Assembly (NCBI GenBank): GCA_002505355.1
Contig: DAUW01000097.1
Span: forward strand, 1-25,239
Source: Euryarchaeota archaeon UBA229
Lineage (GTDB): Archaea > Thermoplasmatota > Poseidoniia > Poseidoniales > Poseidoniaceae
DNA length: 25,239 bases
Direction: 5' to 3'
Shown: positions 1 to 8,612 of the stretch, in pieces
Layout of the letters: each line of letters starts with the position of its first letter
How positions within the stretch are numbered: position 1 is the stretch's first letter
The notes under the pieces: model-generated
The model's database searches: none
What the model saw: the letters and a program-made list of their open reading frames with translations, nothing else
What the model was told of the DNA's origin: nothing
Position numbers and translations under genes: made by a program

Positions 1-911
1 ACGCCGCTACCGAAATCACTTGTCCATCCAAAACCTTGTTCTTCCAATCCAGCACCCTCTGGCTCCGGGCCTTTGTGATCTTCAGGGCCAGCACCGTGAG
101 CCTTTCCAAAAGTATGCCCACCTGCTGTTAGTGCAACAGTTTCTTCATCATTCATTGCCATTCTGGCAAACGTTTCTCTGATATCTTGTGCACTAAGTAG
201 TGGATCGGGATTGGCGTTGGGCCCCTGTGGGTTGACGTATATGAGCCCCATTTGTACCGCAGCCAGTGGATTTTGCAGGTCTTGTCGAGTGTCTCCATAC
301 CTGTTGTCACCCAACCACTCATCTTCTGCACCCCAGTAGATATCGTCTTCAGGGTGCCATATATCTGGTCTGCCACCACCAAATCCAAAGACTGGACCAC
401 CCATTGATTCAATAGCGATGTTACCAGTTAAAATTAACAAGTCTGCCCAGCTAATTGCGTTACCATACTTTTTCTTTATTGGCCAAAGCAATCTCCTAGC
501 TTTGTCAAGATTGCCATTGTCAGGCCAACTATTTAGTGGCGCAAACCGTTGAGCACCAGTGCCGCCACCACCGCGACCGTCTCCGGTTCTGTAGGTTCCA
601 GCGGCGTGCCAAGTCATTCTTATGAAAAAACCACCGTAGTGACCATAGTCAGCCGGCCACCAGTCTTGGCTATCCGTCATCAATGCATGCAAATCCTTTT
701 TCAATGCAGCATAGTCAAGTTTCTTGAACTCTTCACGATAGTTGAAGTCTCCATTCATCGGGTTTGATTTCTTATCGTGTTGGTGTAAGATTGTCAAATC
801 CAGCTGTTTTGGCCACCAATCTCTGTTGGCCATTCCATAGTTAGTATTAGTCATCGATCCGTGCATCACTGGGCACTTCACATCTTTACCGGTCTTACCG
901 TATCCTTGCAT
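1..911 (-). CDS. katG: Catalase-peroxidase KatG, N-terminal part, cut by window edge
   Basis: Bifunctional haem enzyme that removes hydrogen peroxide by catalase and peroxidase chemistry. The visible 303 residues are the start of the catalytic N-terminal domain; the family is usually about 720-740 aa, so the rest lies beyond position 1. The distal haem-pocket motif RMTWHAAGTYR gives Arg98, Trp101 and His102. Tyr225, in LIYVNPQGP, is the tyrosine of the Met-Tyr-Trp adduct typical of KatG. His266, in GGHTFGKAHG, is the proximal haem ligand. No signal peptide is visible, so it is probably cytoplasmic. The ATG at 911 matches the usual short N-terminus, but no Shine-Dalgarno sequence is evident. 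It lies 57 bp downstream of a small hypothetical gene on the same strand. KatG is mainly bacterial and is often found in archaea through lateral transfer; that origin is inferred here. Confidence 0.96.
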   Translation of the reverse strand, partial: MQGYGKTGKDVKCPVMHGSMTNTNYGMANRDWWPKQLDLTILHQHDKKSNPMNGDFNYREEFKKLDYAALKKDLHALMTDSQDWWPADYGHYGGFFIRMTWHAAGTYRTGDGRGGGGTGAQRFAPLNSWPDNGNLDKARRLLWPIKKKYGNAISWADLLILTGNIAIESMGGPVFGFGGGRPDIWHPEDDIYWGAEDEWLGDNRYGDTRQDLQNPLAAVQMGLIYVNPQGPNANPDPLLSAQDIRETFARMAMNDEETVALTAGGHTFGKAHGAGPEDHKGPEPEGAGLEEQGFGWTSDFGSG

Positions 912-968
912 GTTTTTACTAGATTAAGGAGATTCATAAAGATAATGATATTGATTCTCAATAACAAG

Positions 969-1310
969 TTACCAGTCCACAGCAAAATCATCACCTATCG
1001 AGGTTGATGGCGAGTCTACCACAGTGGGCTTGGGAGAAATTTCCGTATCCTCATCAACTACCTCTTCTGCTATATCTTTGACATCTAATGGTTTAGAAAT
1101 GGTTCTCTTAGTTGCCTTAATCGGTTTGACAATGATACTTTCAGTTTGATTTTCAGAAGAGAAGCGTTGTTGATATACAATATCCTGCTTCTTTACCTCA
1201 AACTGCGCTGCTGTCTTATTATCTTCGAATCTGTCTTCGCCAATTTTAAGTTCAGCGAAGTTTTTTTCCAACGCATCAATTAATTCAGGTAGCACTTCAT
1301 CGGTCGCCAT
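969..1310 (-). CDS. Hypothetical 113-aa protein with acidic C-terminus
   Basis: I do not recognise this protein. The first in-frame ATG is at 1310; a TTG at 1325 would add five residues. The N-terminal 30 residues (ATDEVLPELIDALEKNFAEL) could form an amphipathic helix. The middle is lysine- and glutamine-rich. From about residue 75 the chain is acidic and Ser/Pro/Thr-rich, and it ends in DDFAVDW, which looks disordered with an aromatic terminal patch. There is no membrane segment, cysteine pair or catalytic motif. It lies immediately before katG on the same strand and may share its transcript. It is divergent from the NAD kinase-like gene. The frame has a sensible composition and no overlapping gene, so it is probably real. 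Confidence 0.6.
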   Translation of the reverse strand: MATDEVLPELIDALEKNFAELKIGEDRFEDNKTAAQFEVKKQDIVYQQRFSSENQTESIIVKPIKATKRTISKPLDVKDIAEEVVDEDTEISPKPTVVDSPSTSIGDDFAVDW

Positions 1311-1402
1311 GATTGTACATCTCAATACCTCAAATGAAACCTTTGCCTAGGTGAATCATAAACTAGACAGAACTTCTTCAAGTATCAGGCGCTGGCTATA
1401 CC

Positions 1403-2536
1403 ATGCGCATTGGTATCGTCGTAAATCCTGATGCGGGCCTTGGTGGTAGGCTGGGCTTCAAGGGAAGCGACGGCCGGGCACAAGAGGCAAGAGATGCTGG
1501 AGCACAAGACAGAGCAGGCCCAAGGATGGAACAGTGCCTCGATAAATTCTCCAAACTACTCCAATCAAGTTTGAACCGAAATAACACCAACCCTGAACTG
1601 TTTGCCTGGGATGGAAGAATGGGCGGTGATTGGATAACGGCAAACTACCAAACTATTGACACAACCCCAGCCACTACATCCGCAAAGGACACTACTAAAT
1701 TGGTGAAACAGCTAGTAGATTTAGGAGTAGACGTGATTGTTTACGCTGGAGGCGATGGTACAACAAGAGATATTGTTAATGCAATGGGCGAACAGAAGAT
1801 CCCACTTATTGGTGTTCCGGGAGGAGTAAAAATGCACTCGGGATGTTTTGCGACAACCCCCAACGCAGCTGCAGAAGTGCTGTTTGCCTTTGTTATTGGT
1901 GACCTCATGTCGTCAATTACCGAAGTAATGGATTTAGATGAAGCAATCTATCTCACAGGTCAATGGAAAGTAAGGATGTACGGTGAGGCACTTACCCCAG
2001 CCAGTCCAAGATTTATGCAGGGCGCCAAACAACAGGTAGAACGCTCGTCAGAAGAAGAGATAATTGAAGGATTAGCAAATCACATCAATGAATTGATAAC
2101 CAGTAGTCCTGATTTGATGATTGTCTGGGGCAGCGGAGGCACTTTGAGACTAATTGGAGAATTGATTGGGCACGAACTAACATTACTCGGTATTGATATA
2201 CAACACGGAGACAGGATCTACAATGACCTAAACGAGGCAGACTTGGCCAATATTTTATCATCTCACGACGGCGAAAAATTGTTGCTATTATCGCCCATGG
2301 GCGGCCAAGGTTTCCTTATCGGACGCGGTAATCTCCAACTTTCTCCAGACGTGCTTAGGATAATTGGCATCGAATCGATACTTGGTGTTGCTACCCCAGC
2401 AAAATTGATGGGACTATCACACGTTAGAATCGATACTGGAGACGAATCGTTAGACGAGGAATTTAGGTCGAGAAAATTTGTCAAAATGCTTCAAGGTTAT
2501 CGTACAACTCGAGTGATCCGAGTATCTGATATGTGA
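1403..2536 (+). CDS. ATP-NAD kinase family protein (COG3199-like)
   Basis: Predicted ATP- or polyphosphate-dependent NAD kinase that makes NADP from NAD in the cytoplasm. The 377-residue chain starts MRIGIVVNPDAGLGGRLGFKG, the characteristic opening of the archaeal/bacterial COG3199 branch. The diacylglycerol/NAD-kinase signature GGDGT is at residues 116-120, followed by a Thr-Arg-Asp-Ile segment. GVPGGVKMHSGCFA at 137-150 is the second family motif, usually written GVPAGVKM.SG.FA. The C-terminal half contains the glycine-rich GGQGFLIGRGN stretch, also typical. The ATG at 1403 is the natural start; no Shine-Dalgarno sequence is seen. Its stop codon directly abuts the stop codon of pyrG on the other strand. 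Substrate is inferred from family membership; some members are AcoX-like proteins of uncertain activity. Confidence 0.88.
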   Translation: MRIGIVVNPDAGLGGRLGFKGSDGRAQEARDAGAQDRAGPRMEQCLDKFSKLLQSSLNRNNTNPELFAWDGRMGGDWITANYQTIDTTPATTSAKDTTKLVKQLVDLGVDVIVYAGGDGTTRDIVNAMGEQKIPLIGVPGGVKMHSGCFATTPNAAAEVLFAFVIGDLMSSITEVMDLDEAIYLTGQWKVRMYGEALTPASPRFMQGAKQQVERSSEEEIIEGLANHINELITSSPDLMIVWGSGGTLRLIGELIGHELTLLGIDIQHGDRIYNDLNEADLANILSSHDGEKLLLLSPMGGQGFLIGRGNLQLSPDVLRIIGIESILGVATPAKLMGLSHVRIDTGDESLDEEFRSRKFVKMLQGYRTTRVIRVSDM

Positions 2537-4177
2537 TTAAAGCTCCAGTCCAGATGCCGCCATTAACAAACCTAAGAACGGAGGGCTGGGACGCCCCGGC
2601 CTAGATTTAAACTCAGGATGATACTGTACACCAACGTAGTAAGGGTGATTATCCAGCTCAAAGATTTCACAGCGTTGACCCGTATCATCCTTACCAACAA
2701 ATTTGAGGCCTGCTTGTTCAATATCACCAATAATATCAGGATTCACCTCATATCGGTGTCGATGCCGCTCATCAACCGAATCGACCGTACCATACAACCG
2801 CTTAATCTTACAGTCATCAACCTGCCAAAGCGTCGGTCTACTACCCAATCTCATTGTGCCACCTAGATGGGTTTTGGATATTTCTGGCATGAAAATCACT
2901 GCGGGATACTCAACACTCTCGTCGAATTCGGTAGAGTTGGCACCCTGCATTCCTAGCACATTACGACAGAACTCAATTGTCGCAACTTGTAAACCAAGGC
3001 ATATACCGAGATACGGTACGTTATTTTCTCTAGCGTATTGTGCGGCATTTACTTTACCTTCAACACCACGATCACCAAATCCTCCAGGAACTAAAACGCC
3101 GTTTGATTCTTTGAGTCCCTGCCAGGCTGCGGCATACTCTTCACGATTTTTGCTCTGCCATTGCTGCTCTAGATGACTAGCTTCGATCCAGTTTATTGAT
3201 AACTTACGTCTCACTTTCATTGCAGCATGTTGTAAGCTTTTGATGACAGATAAATACGCATCTGATAAATCAGTATATTTCCCAACCATCGCAATAGATA
3301 CAGATTCTGTCAGAGTATCTAAATCATGTGCCATTGCGCGCCATTCATCTAACATGCCGGTGTTGTTACAATCAATCTCCAGGATCTTGCATAAACCCTG
3401 CTTTTCCAGCATAAGAGGCACATGGTAGATGTTGGGCACATCGTGAGTTGACATTACAGCATCCGGAGAAACATGACAAAACGCAGCAAGCTTTTCCTTT
3501 GTCTCATCAGTCATAGGCTTGGTTGAGCGACATACGAGTATGTCAGGACTTATACCTAAACCCCTTAGCTCTTTTACCGAATGTTGAGTTGGTTTAGTCT
3601 TCTGCTCCCCAACCGGGCCCATAACAGGAACTAGTGAAACGTGAACAAAGGTAACATTATCTCGACCTACCCTAAACTGGAATTGTCGTAATGCTTCGAT
3701 ATATGGTGACGATTCAATATCACCAACAGTGCCCCCCAGTTCTATGATACACGCGTCGGGCGAACCATCCATTCCATCAGCTGGTAAGTGAGCGACGCGT
3801 TCAATCCAGTTCTGTATTTCGTCAGTAATATGTGGGATTACTTGAACAGTCTTTCCAAGATAGTCTCCTCGCCGCTCTGCTTCAATCACCTTCGAGTAGA
3901 TTTTTCCCGTGGTGAGATTGTTATCTCTACCCAAATTTAAATCAAGAAAACGCTCGTAATTACCTAGGTCTAGATCAACTTCTCCTCCATCATCCAAGAC
4001 GAATACTTCACCATGTTCGAACGGCGACATCGTTCCAGCGTCGCTATTTAGGTATGGATCAATTTTAATTGAAGTAGTCCGCAAACCAGCACTCTTCAGT
4101 AATACGCCAATACTACTTGCAGTGACGCCTTTTCCCAGTCCTGACAAGACCCCGCCGCTGACAATTACGTATTTCAT
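2537..4177 (-). CDS. pyrG: CTP synthase (glutamine hydrolysing)
   Basis: Converts UTP to CTP using ATP and glutamine, the last step of de novo pyrimidine nucleotide synthesis. The length of 546 residues is normal for the family. The N-terminal synthetase domain (about 1-270) opens MKYVIVSGG and has the ATP loop SGLGKGVTASS near residues 12-22 and the LGGTVGDIES motif near 148-157. The C-terminal class I glutamine amidotransferase domain (about 290-546) carries the nucleophile Cys393 in GICLGLQ and the His520/Glu522 pair in QYHPEF; GGFGDRG supplies the oxyanion region. The ATG at 4177 is chosen over a GTG one codon upstream. The gene is divergent from the threonine dehydrogenase across 125 bp and converges on the NAD kinase-like gene with no gap. 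Confidence 0.98.
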   Translation of the reverse strand: MKYVIVSGGVLSGLGKGVTASSIGVLLKSAGLRTTSIKIDPYLNSDAGTMSPFEHGEVFVLDDGGEVDLDLGNYERFLDLNLGRDNNLTTGKIYSKVIEAERRGDYLGKTVQVIPHITDEIQNWIERVAHLPADGMDGSPDACIIELGGTVGDIESSPYIEALRQFQFRVGRDNVTFVHVSLVPVMGPVGEQKTKPTQHSVKELRGLGISPDILVCRSTKPMTDETKEKLAAFCHVSPDAVMSTHDVPNIYHVPLMLEKQGLCKILEIDCNNTGMLDEWRAMAHDLDTLTESVSIAMVGKYTDLSDAYLSVIKSLQHAAMKVRRKLSINWIEASHLEQQWQSKNREEYAAAWQGLKESNGVLVPGGFGDRGVEGKVNAAQYARENNVPYLGICLGLQVATIEFCRNVLGMQGANSTEFDESVEYPAVIFMPEISKTHLGGTMRLGSRPTLWQVDDCKIKRLYGTVDSVDERHRHRYEVNPDIIGDIEQAGLKFVGKDDTGQRCEIFELDNHPYYVGVQYHPEFKSRPGRPSPPFLGLLMAASGLEL

Positions 4178-4270
4178 CACACACCAACGGGATTTTTACC
4201 ACCGATGACCCCTTAATCAACATATCCGAGGATTCGAGGTTTTGCAATTTATTTTCGTACTTTCATAGCG

Positions 4271-4279
4271 AATTATCAA
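4271..4279 (+). promoter_or_regulatory. Possible TATA box for the threonine dehydrogenase gene
   Basis: AATTATCAA is centred about 28 bp upstream of the ATG at 4303, the spacing expected of an archaeal TATA box for a leaderless transcript. It is one of several AT-rich stretches in the pyrG/tdh divergent gap. The assignment is an inference from position and composition. Confidence 0.3.
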
Positions 4280-4302
4280 TAGGTGTCGATATTGTCCCTA
4301 TA

Positions 4303-5364
4303 ATGACGCACATGAACGTTATACCTGATACCATGAAGGCTTGGAAAAAAACCAAGCCCGAACCAGGAGGCTTCGAGTTAGTTCAGTCGCAAGTTCCTAC
4401 ACCTAAATCCGATGAAGTGTTGGTTAAAACCCACTCAACCTCAATCTGTGGGACCGATTTACATATTTGGAAATGGGATGATTGGGCGGCGGAAAACGTC
4501 CCTGTCGGAACTACAACAGGCCACGAAACCTGTGGAGTTGTAGTAGCGGTGGGTAGTGAGGTAAAAACCCACAAAATAGGGGATAAAATTGCAGTGGAGT
4601 GTCATCTAGCATGCTGGAATTGCGATAGGTGCGATGAAGGTAACGCCCATATTTGCGAGAACGGAAAAATTTTCGGAGTTCACACTGACGGGGCTTTTGC
4701 ACCATATTTCACCATCCCTGCCATCAATGCTCGTCATTTGCCGCCCAATTTATCGTTGGAATTAGCATCGATTCAAGACCCTTTAGGTAATGCCATACAT
4801 ACACTAACTGGGGGCCCGATAAAAGATGCAACAGTTGCTATTCATGGTCTGGGGCCGATCGGGCTATTTGCAGTGAATGCAGCTAAAGCGATGGGGGCAA
4901 AATTGGTAATAGCCATTGACTGGGATAACCAAACAAGAATGGAACTGGCAAGAAAGCTTGGTGCTGATATAGTGCTTGGAAAAGATGATGACATCGTCCA
5001 ATCTATTTTGACCCACACCGATGGCCAAGGAGTCGACAACAGTTGCGAATTTTCCGGCTCTCCAAATGCGTTGTCCAATACTATCTACTCAACTAGGATG
5101 GGGGGTTATGTCAACATATTGTCAGTATATGGTAGCAGCATGACTGAGATTCCAATGAATGAGGTTGTATTCCGGTATTTGCACGTCAAGGGAATTAATG
5201 GCCGGAAAATGTGGTCAACCTGGGACATAATGCATGAACTAATTAGTCAGGATAAAATCGATATCGATACGTTGGTAACTCATAGAATACCATTCGAAGC
5301 TTATCCAGAAGGTGTTGAATTAGCTATGGGTGGAGATTGCGGCAAAGTAGTCGTGGATTTTTAA
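4303..5364 (+). CDS. tdh: Zinc-dependent L-threonine 3-dehydrogenase
   Basis: Medium-chain zinc dehydrogenase predicted to oxidise L-threonine to 2-amino-3-ketobutyrate with NAD. Catalytic zinc ligands are Cys49, His74 and Glu75; CGTDLH at 49-54 matches the Tdh substrate and zinc loop. The structural zinc site is Cys104, Cys107, Cys110 and Cys118 with standard spacing. The Rossmann motif GLGPIG is at 182-187. KGINGRKMWSTW near residue 295 is the Tdh-type signature that separates it from alcohol or sorbitol dehydrogenases. Most Tdh proteins begin at the MKA found at residue 11 (ATG at 4333). I keep 4303 because an AT-rich box lies about 28 bp before it, but the start is ambiguous. The partner ligase Kbl is not in the window. 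Its stop overlaps the HMG-CoA synthase stop by four bases. Confidence 0.9.
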   Translation: MTHMNVIPDTMKAWKKTKPEPGGFELVQSQVPTPKSDEVLVKTHSTSICGTDLHIWKWDDWAAENVPVGTTTGHETCGVVVAVGSEVKTHKIGDKIAVECHLACWNCDRCDEGNAHICENGKIFGVHTDGAFAPYFTIPAINARHLPPNLSLELASIQDPLGNAIHTLTGGPIKDATVAIHGLGPIGLFAVNAAKAMGAKLVIAIDWDNQTRMELARKLGADIVLGKDDDIVQSILTHTDGQGVDNSCEFSGSPNALSNTIYSTRMGGYVNILSVYGSSMTEIPMNEVVFRYLHVKGINGRKMWSTWDIMHELISQDKIDIDTLVTHRIPFEAYPEGVELAMGGDCGKVVVDF

Positions 5365-6932
5365 GCATCTATCCACTTATATCGCCTAGCACCTTCTTGA
5401 ACACCCGATTCACCAATTTCAATTAGCGCAAATTCACCCTCTGGTGCAACGACGCTACCATTTTGTAGACCTTTGTGCAGATTCTCATAGGTAATATGGT
5501 CAATTGCGACTCTACCTGCTAACCTCTCAAATAAGTTCCAGCGTGAAACAACTTCTCGCCACCTAGGCGAGACCTTACCTTCGAACACCTTGGCTTTGGC
5601 CCCAGATCCGTAGCCACATAGTCCAAACAACAGGTTGTCTAGATTTACATTCTCTTCTAAATCAGATTCAAATGTTGACATGAGGGCTAAGAAAATTGAA
5701 CCAGTGTATTGATTACCAATTAGGCTACTTGCGCGCTGACCTTTTTCAATTCTGCTAGCGTGGAATTCAAGATACTGAGGGGTTTTTGAAATTGCTCTGC
5801 GATATCCATCCATTGCTTTTTCCCATATCTCAATTATCACTGGATCATCTGAATTATGCGGTTCGGGAGCGGGCCCTAGTTGGCTAGCAACGTCTTTCCA
5901 CATCTCGGTATCTTCTCTATCATGCCTAAATACGTCCGGGAACATCCTTTTTGCCTGATAAGCATAGGGTAAATGCATAATAATCCTGCTCCACTGTTCA
6001 GTAAAACGCTCATCGACGTCGTGAGTGTATCTCCCCGAGCGCTCAGCCTTTTGGGCAAAGTTATGGAATGCTTGACGAACCGCTTGCTGATAGCACCGGT
6101 TAGAGAATTGGCCATCAAATACCGGCTCGTCGCGATGGACACTTACTTTTTCTTCTCCATGGGCGAAGATGCCTAATTTACGAACTGTAGATGCCGGTAA
6201 ATGGCGAATCATCCGCTCGACTATACCCTTTTTTATTGATTGGCCAGCCTCTTGTGCCAGCGTCATTACATTACTAATAATCGACTTTACGGATACTTCC
6301 CTTCTGGGTTTGAAAAAGTCGTGAACCGGGGTCGTAGAGACGCCAATTATGTCAGGAATCTCCAGTAAGCGTGGATTTCGACGGATCAAAATTGCGCCAC
6401 CTCCGGCACCCTGAGTATATTCTCCAGCCGATTCTAGTGCATACTTGGCATTATCTGAGAATATCACAATACCGATTCTTTCGTCCTCATCGGTGGAGCG
6501 TGCGGCCCAGTCCAATGTGTTATGCATCGCATCAACGGCGCCGATACAAGCAAATGTCATGTCAACAACATCGCAGTTGCGAAAACAATCTGCACCATAT
6601 CGTTCAGAATACCTTTGGGTTAACATATCCACGATGTAAGTTGCAGTAGGTTTCGCCCCATCAAGTGCCGATTCAGTTCCAAGGTACATTCTACCGATGT
6701 TCCTCGGATTCAAACCGTTCCTATCAATCAGTTTCATGACCGCATTTGCTCCCATTGTTGCTGTATCTTCATGAACATCGGGAATTGACATTGCTTTGAG
6801 TCCCAAACCTTTGTTTAATTTGCCATAATCCTCCCCGCGGAGGTCGGCAAAATCCTTCATATCCATGTACAACCGGGGGAAATGTATCGCGACATCATCG
6901 ATGCCAACGCATACTGAATTATTAGAGCCCAT
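5361..6932 (-). CDS. Hydroxymethylglutaryl-CoA synthase with a large insertion
   Basis: Condenses acetyl-CoA with acetoacetyl-CoA to HMG-CoA, the first committed step of the mevalonate pathway for archaeal lipids. Catalytic residues are visible: Glu87 in LGTESALD, Cys129 in TFACIGAV and His320 in MHLPYAYQAKRMF. The SDNAKYALES and GEYTQGAGGGA blocks and the DFFKPR loop are also standard. At 523 residues it is longer than usual. About 50 extra residues (roughly 212-266) separate the DFFKP loop from PVFDGQFSNRCY, segments normally only some ten residues apart. The ATG at 6932 is preferred to a TTG one codon upstream. It is last in the minus-strand run, 67 bp after the thermosome gene, with a TATA-like box about 27 bp before its ATG, so it may have its own promoter. 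Confidence 0.92.
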   Translation of the reverse strand: MGSNNSVCVGIDDVAIHFPRLYMDMKDFADLRGEDYGKLNKGLGLKAMSIPDVHEDTATMGANAVMKLIDRNGLNPRNIGRMYLGTESALDGAKPTATYIVDMLTQRYSERYGADCFRNCDVVDMTFACIGAVDAMHNTLDWAARSTDEDERIGIVIFSDNAKYALESAGEYTQGAGGGAILIRRNPRLLEIPDIIGVSTTPVHDFFKPRREVSVKSIISNVMTLAQEAGQSIKKGIVERMIRHLPASTVRKLGIFAHGEEKVSVHRDEPVFDGQFSNRCYQQAVRQAFHNFAQKAERSGRYTHDVDERFTEQWSRIIMHLPYAYQAKRMFPDVFRHDREDTEMWKDVASQLGPAPEPHNSDDPVIIEIWEKAMDGYRRAISKTPQYLEFHASRIEKGQRASSLIGNQYTGSIFLALMSTFESDLEENVNLDNLLFGLCGYGSGAKAKVFEGKVSPRWREVVSRWNLFERLAGRVAIDHITYENLHKGLQNGSVVAPEGEFALIEIGESGVQEGARRYKWIDA

Positions 6933-6953
6933 CAAATTCCGGCTTTTTTTCGA

Positions 6954-6965
6954 GTATTTGAATAT
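6954..6965 (-). promoter_or_regulatory. Possible TATA box for the HMG-CoA synthase gene
   Basis: On the minus strand the sequence reads ATATTCAAATAC, centred 27 bp upstream of the ATG at 6932. This fits a leaderless archaeal promoter and would let HMG-CoA synthase be expressed independently of the chaperone genes upstream. The evidence is positional only. Confidence 0.35.
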
Positions 6966-6999
6966 CTGTCTACTTATTCATCGTTAAATCGGGGTTTGT

Positions 7000-8577
7000 T
7001 CACATTTCATCCTCGGGCAATTCAGGCATCTCCATTTGTTGCTTAGCCCATAAAACATCATCTATCCTTAGTATCGAAATAGCGACTTCAGTAGCACCAA
7101 TAATCGCTTGTCTGACAATCCCCTTCGGTTCAAGAATCCCATGACTTAGCATGTCATCAGGCCTTCCAGTTTGCAGATTAATTCCAATATTATTCGAATC
7201 AGCGTTGGTTTGCTCGGCAACAACATCAAGCAGGGCCGAGATCGGGTCGATACCCGCATTCTCCGCTAACACTCTAACAATTACTTCGATTGCATCAGCA
7301 TAAGCTTCAACTGCCAATTGCTCTCTACCCGGGATAGTTTCAGCATACCGCCTTAAGCGCCGTGCTAAAGCAACGTAAGAAGCACCCCCGCCACAAACAA
7401 CTAGACCATCCTCAATCAGTTGCACGCTCACACCTAATGCATCGTCAAAACATCGCTCAACCTCACCAACTACATCAACAGTACTTGCTTTAGCAACTAT
7501 TGTTGCAGCGTTACCCGAGCCTTCAACAACCCAGAAGTCTTTGTTGTCTAATGTAATATTTTTACTTGAAACAAAAGCTCCAACATCATCATCGGTTAAA
7601 TCACCAACTGAACCTACAGTACGGGCGTTGCAGACTTTAGCAAGCATGTTCAGATCACTTCTTGCTACCCTACGGAACGCTTGTATACCATGTTCAGCAA
7701 GATAATTTCTTATTTCATCATCGATACTTTCACGACACGCTAAAACACTGATTTTGTGACTAACTAACTGGTCAACTTGCTGTTTGAGCATCTTTCTTTC
7801 TTCTTGCCTGAAGGATTCAAAGATGCCAGTTGTTGTCACATTTAATTTCAGGTCACTAGAGACAGTTTTCTTCTCTAACCCTCCATCAATGAGCACAATT
7901 TTGCCGCCAATAATTTCCTTCTTCATGTTACTAGAGATTCGCTTCTTTGGCAGCATTAATCCCCTCAATACTATACAATCCTCCACTATTCCGCCGGTTT
8001 GAGATATTAGCTTGATTTTTGAAAGGTCGACCGAGGAATCTTCATCAGCAACCATTTCAACTGCCTCAAGCGATAATTTGGCAACGATCTCTTGCATAGA
8101 ACTGTGTCCTTTACCAGCTAGAGCAGTTTTTACCACGGTATGCCTCATATCGCGATCTGATTCGAAGGCAATGTCAGCAATACATTGGAGTAGGTATTGT
8201 TCGGATTTCCGAAACCCTCGAGCGATTGTTGATGGGTGAATGCCTTGGAGGATCAATTGCCAAGCATTTTGCAACATCTCTCCTGCTAAGATCACCGTGC
8301 TAGTTGTCCCGTCTTTCGCGATTCGATCTTGCGTAGAAGAGGCATTAATCATCATCTTAGCAACTGGGTGTTCAACCTTTGCTGTTTCTAGAACAGTCAC
8401 GCCATCATTAGTGACCAGCGTGCGACCTTCATCATCAATAAGGAGCTTGTCTAATCCCTTTGGACCTAGGGTTGAACGTATCGCTTCGGCTAAGGCCATG
8501 GCTGCTTGAATATTCTTCTGCAAAGCCTCGCGACCACTAGAACGGGTAGTATCCTTGAGGATAGGGGCTTCGCTCAT
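7000..8577 (-). CDS. Thermosome subunit (group II chaperonin)
   Basis: ATP-driven ring chaperonin subunit of the archaeal/eukaryotic CCT type. Its 525 residues show the N-terminal nucleotide-binding motifs GPKGLDKLL (38-46) and TNDGVT (56-61), and the catalytic-loop segment DGTTS (89-93) with Asp89. Later come the GGGAS nucleotide-binding motif and an ERCFDDALG segment holding the second conserved aspartate. Two oddities stand out. The residue before Asp89 is lysine where the family has glycine (normally GDGTT). The C-terminus ends in a short acidic MPELPEDEM rather than a long Gly/Met tail. The ATG at 8577 lies 35 bp after the dnaK stop, with a GGTGG ribosome-binding sequence upstream; the TTG at 8616 would give an unlikely extension. 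It is co-directional with dnaK and probably cotranscribed. Confidence 0.95.
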   Translation of the reverse strand: MSEAPILKDTTRSSGREALQKNIQAAMALAEAIRSTLGPKGLDKLLIDDEGRTLVTNDGVTVLETAKVEHPVAKMMINASSTQDRIAKDGTTSTVILAGEMLQNAWQLILQGIHPSTIARGFRKSEQYLLQCIADIAFESDRDMRHTVVKTALAGKGHSSMQEIVAKLSLEAVEMVADEDSSVDLSKIKLISQTGGIVEDCIVLRGLMLPKKRISSNMKKEIIGGKIVLIDGGLEKKTVSSDLKLNVTTTGIFESFRQEERKMLKQQVDQLVSHKISVLACRESIDDEIRNYLAEHGIQAFRRVARSDLNMLAKVCNARTVGSVGDLTDDDVGAFVSSKNITLDNKDFWVVEGSGNAATIVAKASTVDVVGEVERCFDDALGVSVQLIEDGLVVCGGGASYVALARRLRRYAETIPGREQLAVEAYADAIEVIVRVLAENAGIDPISALLDVVAEQTNADSNNIGINLQTGRPDDMLSHGILEPKGIVRQAIIGATEVAISILRIDDVLWAKQQMEMPELPEDEM

Positions 8578-8612
8578 AACAAGCCCACCACTATCTAAGA
8601 AATAAGCGCGTC

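Noticed and set aside
152..412. 86-codon minus-strand frame at the left edge
   Set aside because: It overlaps katG in another frame; the katG frame is unmistakable and runs off the window.
2703..3176. 157-codon plus-strand frame opposite pyrG
   Set aside because: Antisense to highly conserved CTP synthase sequence; no motif or ribosome-binding site.
4178..4302. RNA gene or riboswitch in the pyrG/tdh gap
   Set aside because: No stable stem or tRNA-like arms were seen by eye; AT-rich promoter-like sequence explains the gap.
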